From Candidatus Methanomethylophilaceae archaeon (GTDB lineage Archaea > Thermoplasmatota > Thermoplasmata > Methanomassiliicoccales > Methanomethylophilaceae): a stretch of 7,516 bases of DNA. The translations under genes were made by a program, and so were the position numbers. Shown here one piece after another: positions 1 through 4,743 of this stretch. The notes beneath the pieces are model-generated. The model saw only the letters and a program-made list of their open reading frames with translations. It was not told where the DNA came from and did not search any database. The stretch spans positions 1 to 7,516 of the forward strand of contig JAEDJU010000057.1 of NCBI GenBank assembly GCA_016296195.1. Reading direction: 5' to 3'. How positions within the stretch are numbered: position 1 is the first letter of the stretch; each line of letters starts with the position of its first letter.

Positions 1-29
1 ATCGATCATCGATATTCATAATAGAGTCA

Positions 30-35
30 TATAAA
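30..35 (+). promoter_or_regulatory. TATA box for the small ORF at 70
   Basis: TATAAA is an exact match to an archaeal box A core. A transcript starting about 25 bases downstream would begin near 55-60 and leave only about 10-15 untranslated bases before the ATG at 70. No second element was recognised, and the site is judged by spacing and sequence only. Confidence 0.5.
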
Positions 36-69
36 CGGGTTTAATAAGGTGTAGGTCATCGCCGAGGCC

Positions 70-162
70 ATGAAGTACGTGACCAAGAACAAGGCAATCA
101 CCGCAGTGGCCGTTGTCGTCGTTGCAGCATGCCTTCTCTTCTCCTACCTCACCATCAACTGA
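70..162 (+). CDS. Small single-span membrane peptide, 30 residues, function unknown
   Basis: This short open frame encodes 30 residues. It has a lysine-rich start (MKYVTKNK), then a continuous hydrophobic stretch of roughly residues 9-27 (Ala/Val/Leu, one Cys at about 21), and ends TIN before TGA. The pattern is that of a small inner-membrane peptide or a bare uncleaved signal anchor. Support for a real gene is a TATAAA box 40 bases upstream, a short GAGG just before the ATG (spacing rather tight), and a strong hairpin right after the stop. In-frame stops at 19, 22 and 52 bound it upstream, so it is not the tail of a longer gene. It converges on the 5'-nucleotidase gene. I recognise no family. 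It could instead be the start of a secreted protein broken by mutation, or a chance ORF. Confidence 0.45.
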   Translation: MKYVTKNKAITAVAVVVVAACLLFSYLTIN

Positions 163-173
163 GATGAGTGATT

Positions 174-213
174 CCGGGTCCATTCGCGGACCCGGGAAAC
201 CACTTCGTGAAGT
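174..213. terminator. Two hairpins between convergent genes, possible bidirectional transcript end
   Basis: CCGGGTCC at 174-181 pairs perfectly with GGACCCGG at 188-195 around a six-base loop. Right after it, ACTTC at 202-206 and GAAGT at 209-213 form a second small dyad. The hairpins fill the gap between the stop of the small ORF (162) and the stop of the minus-strand nucleotidase (215), so either transcript would fold them at its 3' end. Neither strand has a T-run here. Archaeal termination depends mainly on T-tracts, so an end-protecting or processing hairpin is as likely as a true terminator. Confidence 0.4.
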
Positions 214-214
214 T

Positions 215-1750
215 TCAAAGATGCTCCTCTTCATTGGCGATGTCAATAAGACGTGGCATGGTTACATCCTCTATGATACCCAGATCACGGATATAATCGG
301 CCAAGCAATCTATCATCGTTCCGTACATCTGCGTGTATGGCATATCGATGAACATGGTGTATCCGTCACCGCCGTCCAGAATGTAACCTATCGATGCAAC
401 GGTGTAGATCCGATCCGGATTCAAAGGCGAATCACCTACGGTCACGGAGATCACTCTGGAACCGACCTCTGCCGAACTGTCGTACACAACATCGATTCCG
501 GAAACCTGTGGGAAGCACCCTGCCTCGCCCGGAAGTCCGGAGAATCCTTTCTCGAGAGCATCGATCAAGGTGGCACCATCGACCATCTTGACCCCTACGA
601 GGTTCTCGAATGGTATGGCGGCATAGACATCGCCCATATCCACCTCACCTATCGGGATGGATGCCCTGAACATGCCTCCGTTGACGATCGCGATCTCGGC
701 ACCGGTCAACCACCTTAAGGAATCCGCAGTCAGATCCCCGAGATTCGTCTCCACTGTGCGGTTCGATGATCTCTCCCCGTCCAGATCGATGAGTGTGGAT
801 CCGAGCACCTCCTCGAATATTCCCTCCTCGGTGGAACGCACATCATTCACAGCGGAATCGACCGCAGGATCGGTGGATCCCCACTCGCGGATGAGGATCG
901 CATCCGGATCATCTGACAATGTGACCACTCCGACACATTCGATGTAGCAGCCCGTGCTGGCGATGAGGGTATCCCCACTGTCGATCTGTATCGAACCATC
1001 AACGACCTCTCCATGCTCCATCTCCGTGTGACTGTGCCCGTCTATGAACACATCTATCCCACTGACGGCGGAACATACATCTGCAGACGTCACGGATGCT
1101 GACGAATCCAAACCCAGGTGACCGACCGCCACGATGTAGTCGACATCCTCTTCCTCGAGGATATCAACAATCTCCGAGGCAGCCTCCACAGGGTCCGTGA
1201 TGGTCACATCGTCAAGGTAACCGTAGTAGACGGCATCCATCGTGTCCGGGGTCAGAAGGCCGAAGAAACCGATGCGAACCCCTCCCTTATCAATTATCAT
1301 GTATTCATCGAAGACCGATTCACCCGTCTCCTTCCAATCGAGATTGGCACAGATCGTGGGAAATGAGAGCTCATCTACATACCCCAAATAGGTATCCAAA
1401 GTGTAGTCGAACTCATGGTTTCCCGGGACCATCAGGTCGTAACCGACGGCATTCATGACCGGTACCGTCGAATGACCATGGGTCAGCATGGTGGATGCGG
1501 TACCTTGGAAGGCATCACCGGCATCGACCACGAAAACGGTGGCTCCGCGGGATTCGTAATCTTTCGCTATGGAGGCAACGGATGTGAATCCTAGGTTCTC
1601 ATCATAATAACCATGCGAGTCGTTGGTGTGGACAATCACGACCTGACCCTCAAGGTCACATTTCTCCCATTGCCCTGTGATGAATCCGGCTCCGACGGAG
1701 ATCATCAGGACGATGGCTATGGTGGCAATAACCTTCGGAATGCCCTTCAT
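215..1750 (-). CDS. Secreted 5'-nucleotidase / metallophosphatase (UshA/YfkN type)
   Basis: The 511-residue product has the two-domain plan of extracellular 5'-nucleotidases, which release phosphate from nucleotides (and related phosphoesters) so that the nucleoside can be taken up. Residues 7-23 are a hydrophobic signal peptide or anchor. The calcineurin-like domain follows with the expected dimetal ligands: HTNDSHG (D44, H46), DAGD (D79), GNHE (N111, H112), VGHLG (H211) and GHSH (H239, H241). The C-terminal substrate domain shows TNLGDL (335-340), NGGMFRA (357-363) and GGDGY (460-464). The second of these is usually NGGGIRA, so M360-F361 is a mild departure. No C-terminal anchor is visible. 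The ATG at 1750 is chosen because the signal peptide starts directly there; AGGA lies four bases upstream. It is transcribed alone, convergent with the small ORF. The family is certain, the exact substrate is not. Confidence 0.93.
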   Translation of the reverse strand: MKGIPKVIATIAIVLMISVGAGFITGQWEKCDLEGQVVIVHTNDSHGYYDENLGFTSVASIAKDYESRGATVFVVDAGDAFQGTASTMLTHGHSTVPVMNAVGYDLMVPGNHEFDYTLDTYLGYVDELSFPTICANLDWKETGESVFDEYMIIDKGGVRIGFFGLLTPDTMDAVYYGYLDDVTITDPVEAASEIVDILEEEDVDYIVAVGHLGLDSSASVTSADVCSAVSGIDVFIDGHSHTEMEHGEVVDGSIQIDSGDTLIASTGCYIECVGVVTLSDDPDAILIREWGSTDPAVDSAVNDVRSTEEGIFEEVLGSTLIDLDGERSSNRTVETNLGDLTADSLRWLTGAEIAIVNGGMFRASIPIGEVDMGDVYAAIPFENLVGVKMVDGATLIDALEKGFSGLPGEAGCFPQVSGIDVVYDSSAEVGSRVISVTVGDSPLNPDRIYTVASIGYILDGGDGYTMFIDMPYTQMYGTMIDCLADYIRDLGIIEDVTMPRLIDIANEEEHL

Positions 1751-1770
1751 GGTTTCCTGATTGGTTTCAG

Positions 1771-1778
1771 ATTAAATA
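1771..1778 (-). promoter_or_regulatory. TATA-like box for the 5'-nucleotidase
   Basis: Read on the minus strand this is TATTTAAT, 21-28 bases upstream of the ATG at 1750. At that distance the transcript would start at or within a few bases of the start codon, giving a leaderless or nearly leaderless mRNA. The AGGA at 1755-1758 would then be cut off or only partly present. Confidence 0.5.
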
Positions 1779-1860
1779 GCATGATTGGAGGTGGAGACGG
1801 ATGATGTGGTGATGATTCCGTGGTGGGTGATCCGACGGCTCTCGGCACTCTCAGATGCAA

Positions 1861-1867
1861 TTATATA
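1861..1867 (+). promoter_or_regulatory. TATA box upstream of the structured gap
   Basis: TTATATA followed by C is the same eight bases (TTATATAC) found in the rps19e promoter at 2016-2023. Transcription to the right would start near 1886-1890, just before three consecutive hairpins and with no convincing reading frame. Because the sequence is nearly symmetric (TATATAA on the other strand), it could also serve leftward transcription with a long leader into the nucleotidase gene. Confidence 0.5.
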
Positions 1868-1885
1868 CCAAAACGGCATGGGTAA

Positions 1886-1985
1886 AATCACGGAGATCAG
1901 GTTCCGCCTGTTGGGCGGTACACTGCCGTGGAGGGATTTACTCCCTCAGGCCGTACGGGGTCGAGAGGCGAACGTGCGGGGTTTG
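1886..1985 (+). ncRNA. Candidate structured RNA or long leader upstream of rps19e
   Basis: Three hairpins follow one another downstream of the TATA box at 1861. CCGCC 1904-1908 pairs with GGCGG 1914-1918. GAGGGA 1931-1936 pairs with TCCCTC 1942-1947. CCGTACG 1951-1957 pairs with CGTGCGG 1973-1979, with one G-U pair and a 15-base purine-rich loop. The stretch is GC-rich between AT-rich promoter regions, as stable RNAs often are. An alternative pairing, CAGG 1898-1901 with CCTG 1907-1910, competes with the first hairpin. There is no T-tract before the rps19e promoter, so the RNA may read through as a leader of the ribosomal operon. I could not match it to tRNA, SRP RNA, RNase P RNA, C/D guide RNA or a known riboswitch. 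Ends are approximate. Confidence 0.35.
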
Positions 1986-1997
1986 AATTTCTACATG

Positions 1998-2013
1998 ATT
2001 GCTTAATAGCAAT
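1998..2013. repeat. Perfect dyad just upstream of the operon TATA box
   Basis: ATTGCT (1998-2003) and AGCAAT (2008-2013) flank TAAT. The dyad ends two bases before the TATA box at 2016, covering the place where the TFB recognition element normally lies. It could be an operator for a repressor or activator, or a weak hairpin at the end of the upstream RNA. Confidence 0.45.
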
Positions 2014-2015
2014 GC

Positions 2016-2022
2016 TTATATA
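2016..2022 (+). promoter_or_regulatory. TATA box of the rps19e - eIF6 operon
   Basis: TTATATA gives an expected transcription start near 2041-2046 and a 5' leader of about 35-40 bases before the ATG at 2081. It shares the eight-base core TTATATAC with the box at 1861. The leader contains the 2050-2065 palindrome and a good Shine-Dalgarno. Confidence 0.65.
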
Positions 2023-2049
2023 CTATCCCTGATTACGCAATTCCGTTAG

Positions 2050-2065
2050 TGCCCGATATCGGGCA
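2050..2065 (+). promoter_or_regulatory. 16-base perfect palindrome in the rps19e leader
   Basis: TGCCCGAT is followed directly by its reverse complement ATCGGGCA. It lies between the predicted transcription start and the GAGGT ribosome binding site at 2070. As DNA it could be a dimeric operator. As RNA it has no natural loop, so it would form a short stem with a four-base loop close to the ribosome binding site. Both roles are guesses from position. Confidence 0.45.
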
Positions 2066-2080
2066 TTGCGAGGTATTAAA

Positions 2081-2509
2081 ATGGTTACCGTCTACGATGT
2101 TCCTGCTGAGGCGCTCATTCTCAGGACGGCCCAGAAACTCAAGGAGAACCCCAACATCGTTCCCCCTGAGTGGGCAGAGTTCGTGAAGACCGGCAGGCAC
2201 ACAGAGAGAGCTCCTTCACAGGACGACTGGTGGTACACTAGGTGCGCCGCCATCATGAGAAAGATCTACGTCAAGGGACCTATGGGAACCTCCAGGCTCG
2301 CCGCCGAGTACGGTGGATACGCCGACAAGGGATCCATGCCCAACAGGGCCGTCAAGGGAAGCCGCAACATCGCAAGGAAATGCATGATGCAGCTCGAGGC
2401 AGCCGGGTACCTGGTCTCCAAGGACAAGGAAGGCCGTGCAATCAGCCCCGCGGGACAGTCCCTCCTGGACAACACCGCGAAAGAGGTCTACGACGAGATG
2501 AAGGCCTGA
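2081..2509 (+). CDS. rps19e: Ribosomal protein S19e
   Basis: The 142-residue product is the small-subunit protein S19e, found in archaea and eukaryotes and needed for 40S/30S maturation. Recognisable family segments are VYDVPA near the N-terminus, PPEWAEFVKTGRHTERAP (about 28-45), DDWWYTRCAA (48-57) and the winged-helix-like stretch KGPMGTSRLAAEYGG (65-79). The length is close to the family norm of about 150. The ATG at 2081 is preferred over the in-frame TTG at 2066 because family members begin directly before VYDVPA and because GAGGT sits six bases upstream of 2081. It is the first gene of a tight five-gene operon, with 13 bases to the next start. Confidence 0.97.
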   Translation: MVTVYDVPAEALILRTAQKLKENPNIVPPEWAEFVKTGRHTERAPSQDDWWYTRCAAIMRKIYVKGPMGTSRLAAEYGGYADKGSMPNRAVKGSRNIARKCMMQLEAAGYLVSKDKEGRAISPAGQSLLDNTAKEVYDEMKA

Positions 2510-2522
2510 AGGAGGAATCAGC

Positions 2523-2852
2523 ATGGAAGATCCCGAATTGGCAGCACTCAGACAGAAGAAGATGGCGGAACTCCAGCAGCAGGCACAGCAGCAGGCGGCT
2601 CAGGAGGAGAAGGCCAAACAGTTTGAGATGCAGAAGCAGTCAGTCCTCAGACAGATCCTCACACCCGAGGCCAGGGACAGGCTTGCCAACATCAAACTCG
2701 CCAACCCGCAGATGGCGGAGGGAGTGGAGATGCAGCTCATCCAGCTCGCACAGAGCGGAAGGCTGCAGGGAGTCATCGACGACGCCATGCTGAGGAACAT
2801 CCTTGCGCAGATCGCCCCTCAGAAGAGGGAGATCACCATACAGAGGAGATAA
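2523..2852 (+). CDS. PDCD5 / TFAR19-family DNA-binding protein
   Basis: This 109-residue protein belongs to the PDCD5 family, which in archaea is annotated as a DNA-binding protein and is usually encoded beside rps19e. The N-terminal 40 residues are a charged, glutamine/alanine-rich helix. The three-helix core follows: [19 protein letters not shown] (41-59), the [19 protein letters not shown] segment (61-79) and [13 protein letters not shown] (85-97). The basic tail reads [14 protein letters not shown] at 2511-2515 is well placed for the ATG at 2523. The cellular role in archaea is not firmly established; nucleic-acid or chaperone-related functions have been suggested for the family. Confidence 0.95.
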   Translation: MEDPELAALRQKKMAELQQQAQQQAAQEEKAKQFEMQKQSVLRQILTPEARDRLANIKLANPQMAEGVEMQLIQLAQSGRLQGVIDDAMLRNILAQIAPQKREITIQRR

Positions 2853-2854
2853 TC

Positions 2855-3010
2855 ATGTCAAGCACAAAGGCCCCTGCAATGAAAGCCAGGTTGAACAAGA
2901 AGGTCAAACAGAACCGCCGTGTTCCCGCCTGGGTCATGATCAGAACGAACAGGCAGTTCCTGCACCACCCCAAGAGAAGGTCGTGGCGCATGAGCAAACT
3001 TAAGGAGTGA
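2855..3010 (+). CDS. rpl39e: Ribosomal protein L39e
   Basis: A 51-residue, very basic protein with the L39e pattern: a lysine/arginine-rich start, [18 protein letters not shown] (14-31), then [14 protein letters not shown]39e lines the nascent-chain exit tunnel of the large subunit, and its usual length is about 50 residues, so the gene is complete. AGAGGAG at 2842-2848, inside the end of the PDCD5 gene, serves as ribosome binding site six bases from the ATG. Only two bases separate it from the upstream stop. Confidence 0.96.
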   Translation: MSSTKAPAMKARLNKKVKQNRRVPAWVMIRTNRQFLHHPKRRSWRMSKLKE

Positions 3011-3015
3011 TTCCA

Positions 3016-3279
3016 ATGGCAGATGAAATCGAGAGAATCATCGTCATCCCCCTCAGGAAGACCAAGCAGGCACCCCGCACCAGGAGGTCCAACCGCGCAG
3101 TCAAAGAGGTTAGGGAGAACATCATGAGGCACATGAAGGTCGACGCAGACAACGTCTGGATCGACGCCAGTGTCAATGAGAAGATCTGGGCGAACGGAAT
3201 CCGCAACCCTCCCAACAAGATCACCGTGAAGGCCGTCAAATTCGATGACGGACTCGTCGAGGTATCCCTCGCAGAGTGA
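3016..3279 (+). CDS. rpl31e: Ribosomal protein L31e
   Basis: The 87-residue product matches L31e, a large-subunit protein near the exit tunnel. Visible family features are the start ERIIVIPLRKTKQAPRTRRS (5-24), the helix with AVKEVRENIMRHMK (28-41), VWIDASVNEKIWANG (47-61) and the terminal strand ITVKAVKFDDGLVEVSL. The ATG at 3016 is chosen over the in-frame GTG at 3007 because AAGGAG (3002-3007) lies eight bases upstream of 3016 and would overlap the GTG. Five bases separate it from the L39e stop. Confidence 0.96.
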   Translation: MADEIERIIVIPLRKTKQAPRTRRSNRAVKEVRENIMRHMKVDADNVWIDASVNEKIWANGIRNPPNKITVKAVKFDDGLVEVSLAE

Positions 3280-3289
3280 GTTGGTCACA

Positions 3290-3949
3290 ATGATGAGACT
3301 CTCACGTTACGGTGGAAATCCCAACATCGGTGTGTTCGCAGTGGCGAACGAGAGTTTCGCATTCGTGGCCGGAGATGCCGCCCCCGAGTTCATCAGGGCT
3401 CTGGAGTCGGCTCTCGACGTCAAAACCATCATGACGACGGTGGCCGGATCATTCGTGGTCGGGTCACTCGTCGCCATGAATTCCAATGGCGCCGTCGTCT
3501 CCGGACTTGCGGAACCCCGCGAACTCGAGACCCTCGGCGAATGCCTTCCATGTGTCGCCCTCGACGATCCCCTGAACGCAGCCGGGAACAACATCCTGGT
3601 CAACGACAAGGGAGCCATCGTCAATCCCTGCTATGATGAATCCGTTATCAGACAGATCTCTGACGCCCTCGGTGTGGAATGTGTGCCTTCTGCTATCGCA
3701 GGTGTGAACACCGTCGGTTCCGCATGCAAGGTGACCAACAAGGGTTGCGTGTGTCATGCGGATGCATCCGATGATGATCTCGCACTGATACAGGATGTCC
3801 TCAAGGTCGAGGCTATCAGGACCACAGTCAACCACGGATCTCGTGTCGTAGGGGCAGGGATCATCGCCAACTCGAAGGGAGCGGTGGTCGGTGACGAGAC
3901 GACACCCATCGAGATGGGAAAGATCGAGGACGGACTCGTGCTCTATTGA
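3290..3949 (+). CDS. eif6: Translation initiation factor 6 (aIF6)
   Basis: The 219-residue protein is aIF6, which binds the large ribosomal subunit and prevents joining with the small subunit. Its five-fold pentein repeats are visible as recurring Gly-Asn/Ser-x-Gly turns: SFVVGSLVAMNSNGAVVS (54-71), NNILVNDKGAIVNP (100-113), VNTVGSACKVTNKGCVC (139-155) and SRVVGAGIIANSKGAVVG (184-201). Length equals the archaeal norm of about 220. The start is ATG 3290 or the next ATG at 3293. The upstream GTG at 3245 lies deep inside rpl31e and would add residues absent from the family. The ribosome binding site is weak, so translation is probably coupled to the rpl31e stop ten bases before. It is the last gene of the operon. 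Confidence 0.96.
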   Translation: MMRLSRYGGNPNIGVFAVANESFAFVAGDAAPEFIRALESALDVKTIMTTVAGSFVVGSLVAMNSNGAVVSGLAEPRELETLGECLPCVALDDPLNAAGNNILVNDKGAIVNPCYDESVIRQISDALGVECVPSAIAGVNTVGSACKVTNKGCVCHADASDDDLALIQDVLKVEAIRTTVNHGSRVVGAGIIANSKGAVVGDETTPIEMGKIEDGLVLY

Positions 3950-3969
3950 GCCGGTCCCCTCAAACAACC

Positions 3970-3978
3970 TTTTTTTTT
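3970..3978 (+). terminator. T9 tract ending the ribosomal operon
   Basis: Nine consecutive T residues begin 20 bases after the aIF6 stop, with another TTTT at 3981-3984. T-tracts of this kind are the main intrinsic termination signal of archaeal RNA polymerase. No strong hairpin precedes it. It stops plus-strand transcription before the convergent MBL gene, whose stop codon begins at 3990-3992. Confidence 0.75.
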
Positions 3979-3989
3979 CATTTTCAGAT

Positions 3990-4631
3990 TTAACGATCAA
4001 AGATCCAGCATTCCTTGATCTCACCGATATCCTCCGGGGAAACATCGATCTCATTACCGATGTAATCGACAGCCTCCTCGGGAATCATCTGAAGGAAATC
4101 ATCGATGGTCGAGAGCGGAAGGGTCAGACCACCGACCCTGTAGCTCATGGGGATAATCACGGTGGGATTCACCAGTTCGATGAACCTCCTCACATCATCC
4201 ATGCACATGGTGCAGACCTCCCCCGTGGGTATGAGGAGGAAATCAACGCCCTTGATTCTGGATATCACATCGTCATCGGGGATGCAACCCAGGTCTCCGC
4301 AATGGCACACCCTCATACCATCCATCTCGAAGAGATACATGGTGTTCATCCCGAGTTCGGTTCCTCCCGAATAATCATGGCAGGTCTGAAGTCCCTCCAC
4401 GGTCAGACCCTTGACATCGAACAATCCGTTCTGGGCCAGGATATCCGTGTGGTTGCCACGGACCGCCCTGACGGCGTTGTGATCGTAATGGTTGTGTGTG
4501 ATCAGAACAATGTCCGCGGACACGGACGGAGGTTTGATGCCGATGGAACGACCGTCATGGGGATCCACTACGACCGTGATGTCCGAGTCTCCGAACTCGA
4601 AACAAGCATGTCCGTGCCATCTGATACGCAT
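3990..4631 (-). CDS. Metallo-beta-lactamase-fold hydrolase, UlaG-like
   Basis: This 213-residue single-domain protein has the UlaG-like MBL fold. The first strand ends in WHGHACFEF (5-13), and the metal motif THNHYDHN (45-52) supplies H46, H48, D50 and H51. H85 in CHDYSGG and H110/D113 in CHCGDLG follow, then the IPTGEVCTM loop (134-142). The segment NPTVIIPMSY (155-164) corresponds to the usual IPMHY motif but has serine at 163. There is no signal peptide, so it acts in the cytoplasm. Cysteines are unusually frequent for its size, with C109/C111/C116 and a C140-x-x-C143 pair near the active site. ATG 4631 is chosen because the fold begins directly there; no Shine-Dalgarno is evident and the mRNA may be leaderless. 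It is convergent with the ribosomal operon and divergent from DUF373. The substrate is unknown. Confidence 0.9.
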   Translation of the reverse strand: MRIRWHGHACFEFGDSDITVVVDPHDGRSIGIKPPSVSADIVLITHNHYDHNAVRAVRGNHTDILAQNGLFDVKGLTVEGLQTCHDYSGGTELGMNTMYLFEMDGMRVCHCGDLGCIPDDDVISRIKGVDFLLIPTGEVCTMCMDDVRRFIELVNPTVIIPMSYRVGGLTLPLSTIDDFLQMIPEEAVDYIGNEIDVSPEDIGEIKECWIFDR

Positions 4632-4633
4632 GC

Positions 4634-4696
4634 ACGGGGTATGAAGGGAACCTACTGATAAGTGTTGTCACGGAAATGGAGTTCCGTATACCCCGT
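4634..4696. repeat. Inverted repeats in the divergent MBL / DUF373 promoter region
   Basis: ACGGGGTAT at 4634-4642 is the exact reverse complement of ATACCCCGT at 4688-4696. Between them, ACGGAA 4670-4675 and TTCCGT 4682-4687 form a second dyad with a six-base spacer. Together they fill most of the gap between the divergent starts at 4631 and 4744. They may be binding sites for a shared regulator, but nine- and six-base arms can arise by chance. Confidence 0.35.
4657..4662 (-). promoter_or_regulatory. Weak TATA-like box for the MBL gene
   Basis: On the minus strand this reads CTTATC, about 26-31 bases upstream of the ATG at 4631. The position suits a leaderless transcript, and the lack of a Shine-Dalgarno agrees with that. 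The sequence is a poor match to box A, so support is mostly positional. Confidence 0.3.
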
Positions 4697-4712
4697 ATGG
4701 TTCTTCGCACAT

Positions 4713-4725
4713 TTTATCTATAAAA
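4713..4725 (+). promoter_or_regulatory. TATA box for DUF373 gene, leaderless start
   Basis: TTTATCTATAAAA contains overlapping box A candidates (the stretch around 4713-4720, or TATAAAA at 4719-4725). A start about 25 bases downstream falls at or next to the ATG at 4744. No Shine-Dalgarno lies before that ATG, so the mRNA is probably leaderless. The in-frame GTG at 4726 directly abuts the box and would not be transcribed. Confidence 0.6.
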
Positions 4726-4743
4726 GTGGGTATACGAATCAGT

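Larger units (their letters stand above)
1751..2080. other. 330-base gap without a convincing protein gene
   Basis: This divergent region separates the minus-strand nucleotidase from the plus-strand ribosomal operon. Contents in order: nucleotidase promoter (1771-1778), about 80 bases with no recognised signal, a TATA box (1861), three hairpins (1904-1979), a palindrome (1998-2013), the operon TATA box (2016-2022), a second palindrome (2050-2065) and the rps19e ribosome binding site (GAGGT 2070-2074). A 73-codon frame starting from TTG at 1785 exists, but it lacks a recognised family, and the 1861 TATA box lies inside it. Confidence 0.7.

Noticed and set aside
1809..1860. GTGATGA resembling a C box of a C/D guide RNA
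   Set aside because: No D box (CTGA) follows at a suitable distance and no closing stem was found.
1785..1910. Minus-strand GAACCTGATCT resembling part of a TPP riboswitch
   Set aside because: The CTGAGA element lies on the wrong side, and the following GGATAATGCCAG-like segment and closing stems are absent.
1940..2000. GGTTTGAATTTC resembling a tRNA T-arm
   Set aside because: The flanking five-base stem does not pair, and no acceptor stem or anticodon arm can be built around it.
1785..2006. 73-codon plus-strand frame in the gap before rps19e
   Set aside because: It would start with TTG, resembles no protein family, contains a TATA box at 1861, and its 3' part covers the hairpin region. 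A structured RNA explains the stretch better.
2242..2793. 183-codon frame across rps19e and the PDCD5 gene, rich in Arg and Ser
   Set aside because: It overlaps two certain genes in another frame, and its composition is the typical by-product of a frame shift.
3891..4658. 255-codon plus-strand frame opposite the MBL gene
   Set aside because: It runs through the aIF6 end and the T9 tract, and mirrors the MBL coding sequence, which has full metal motifs.
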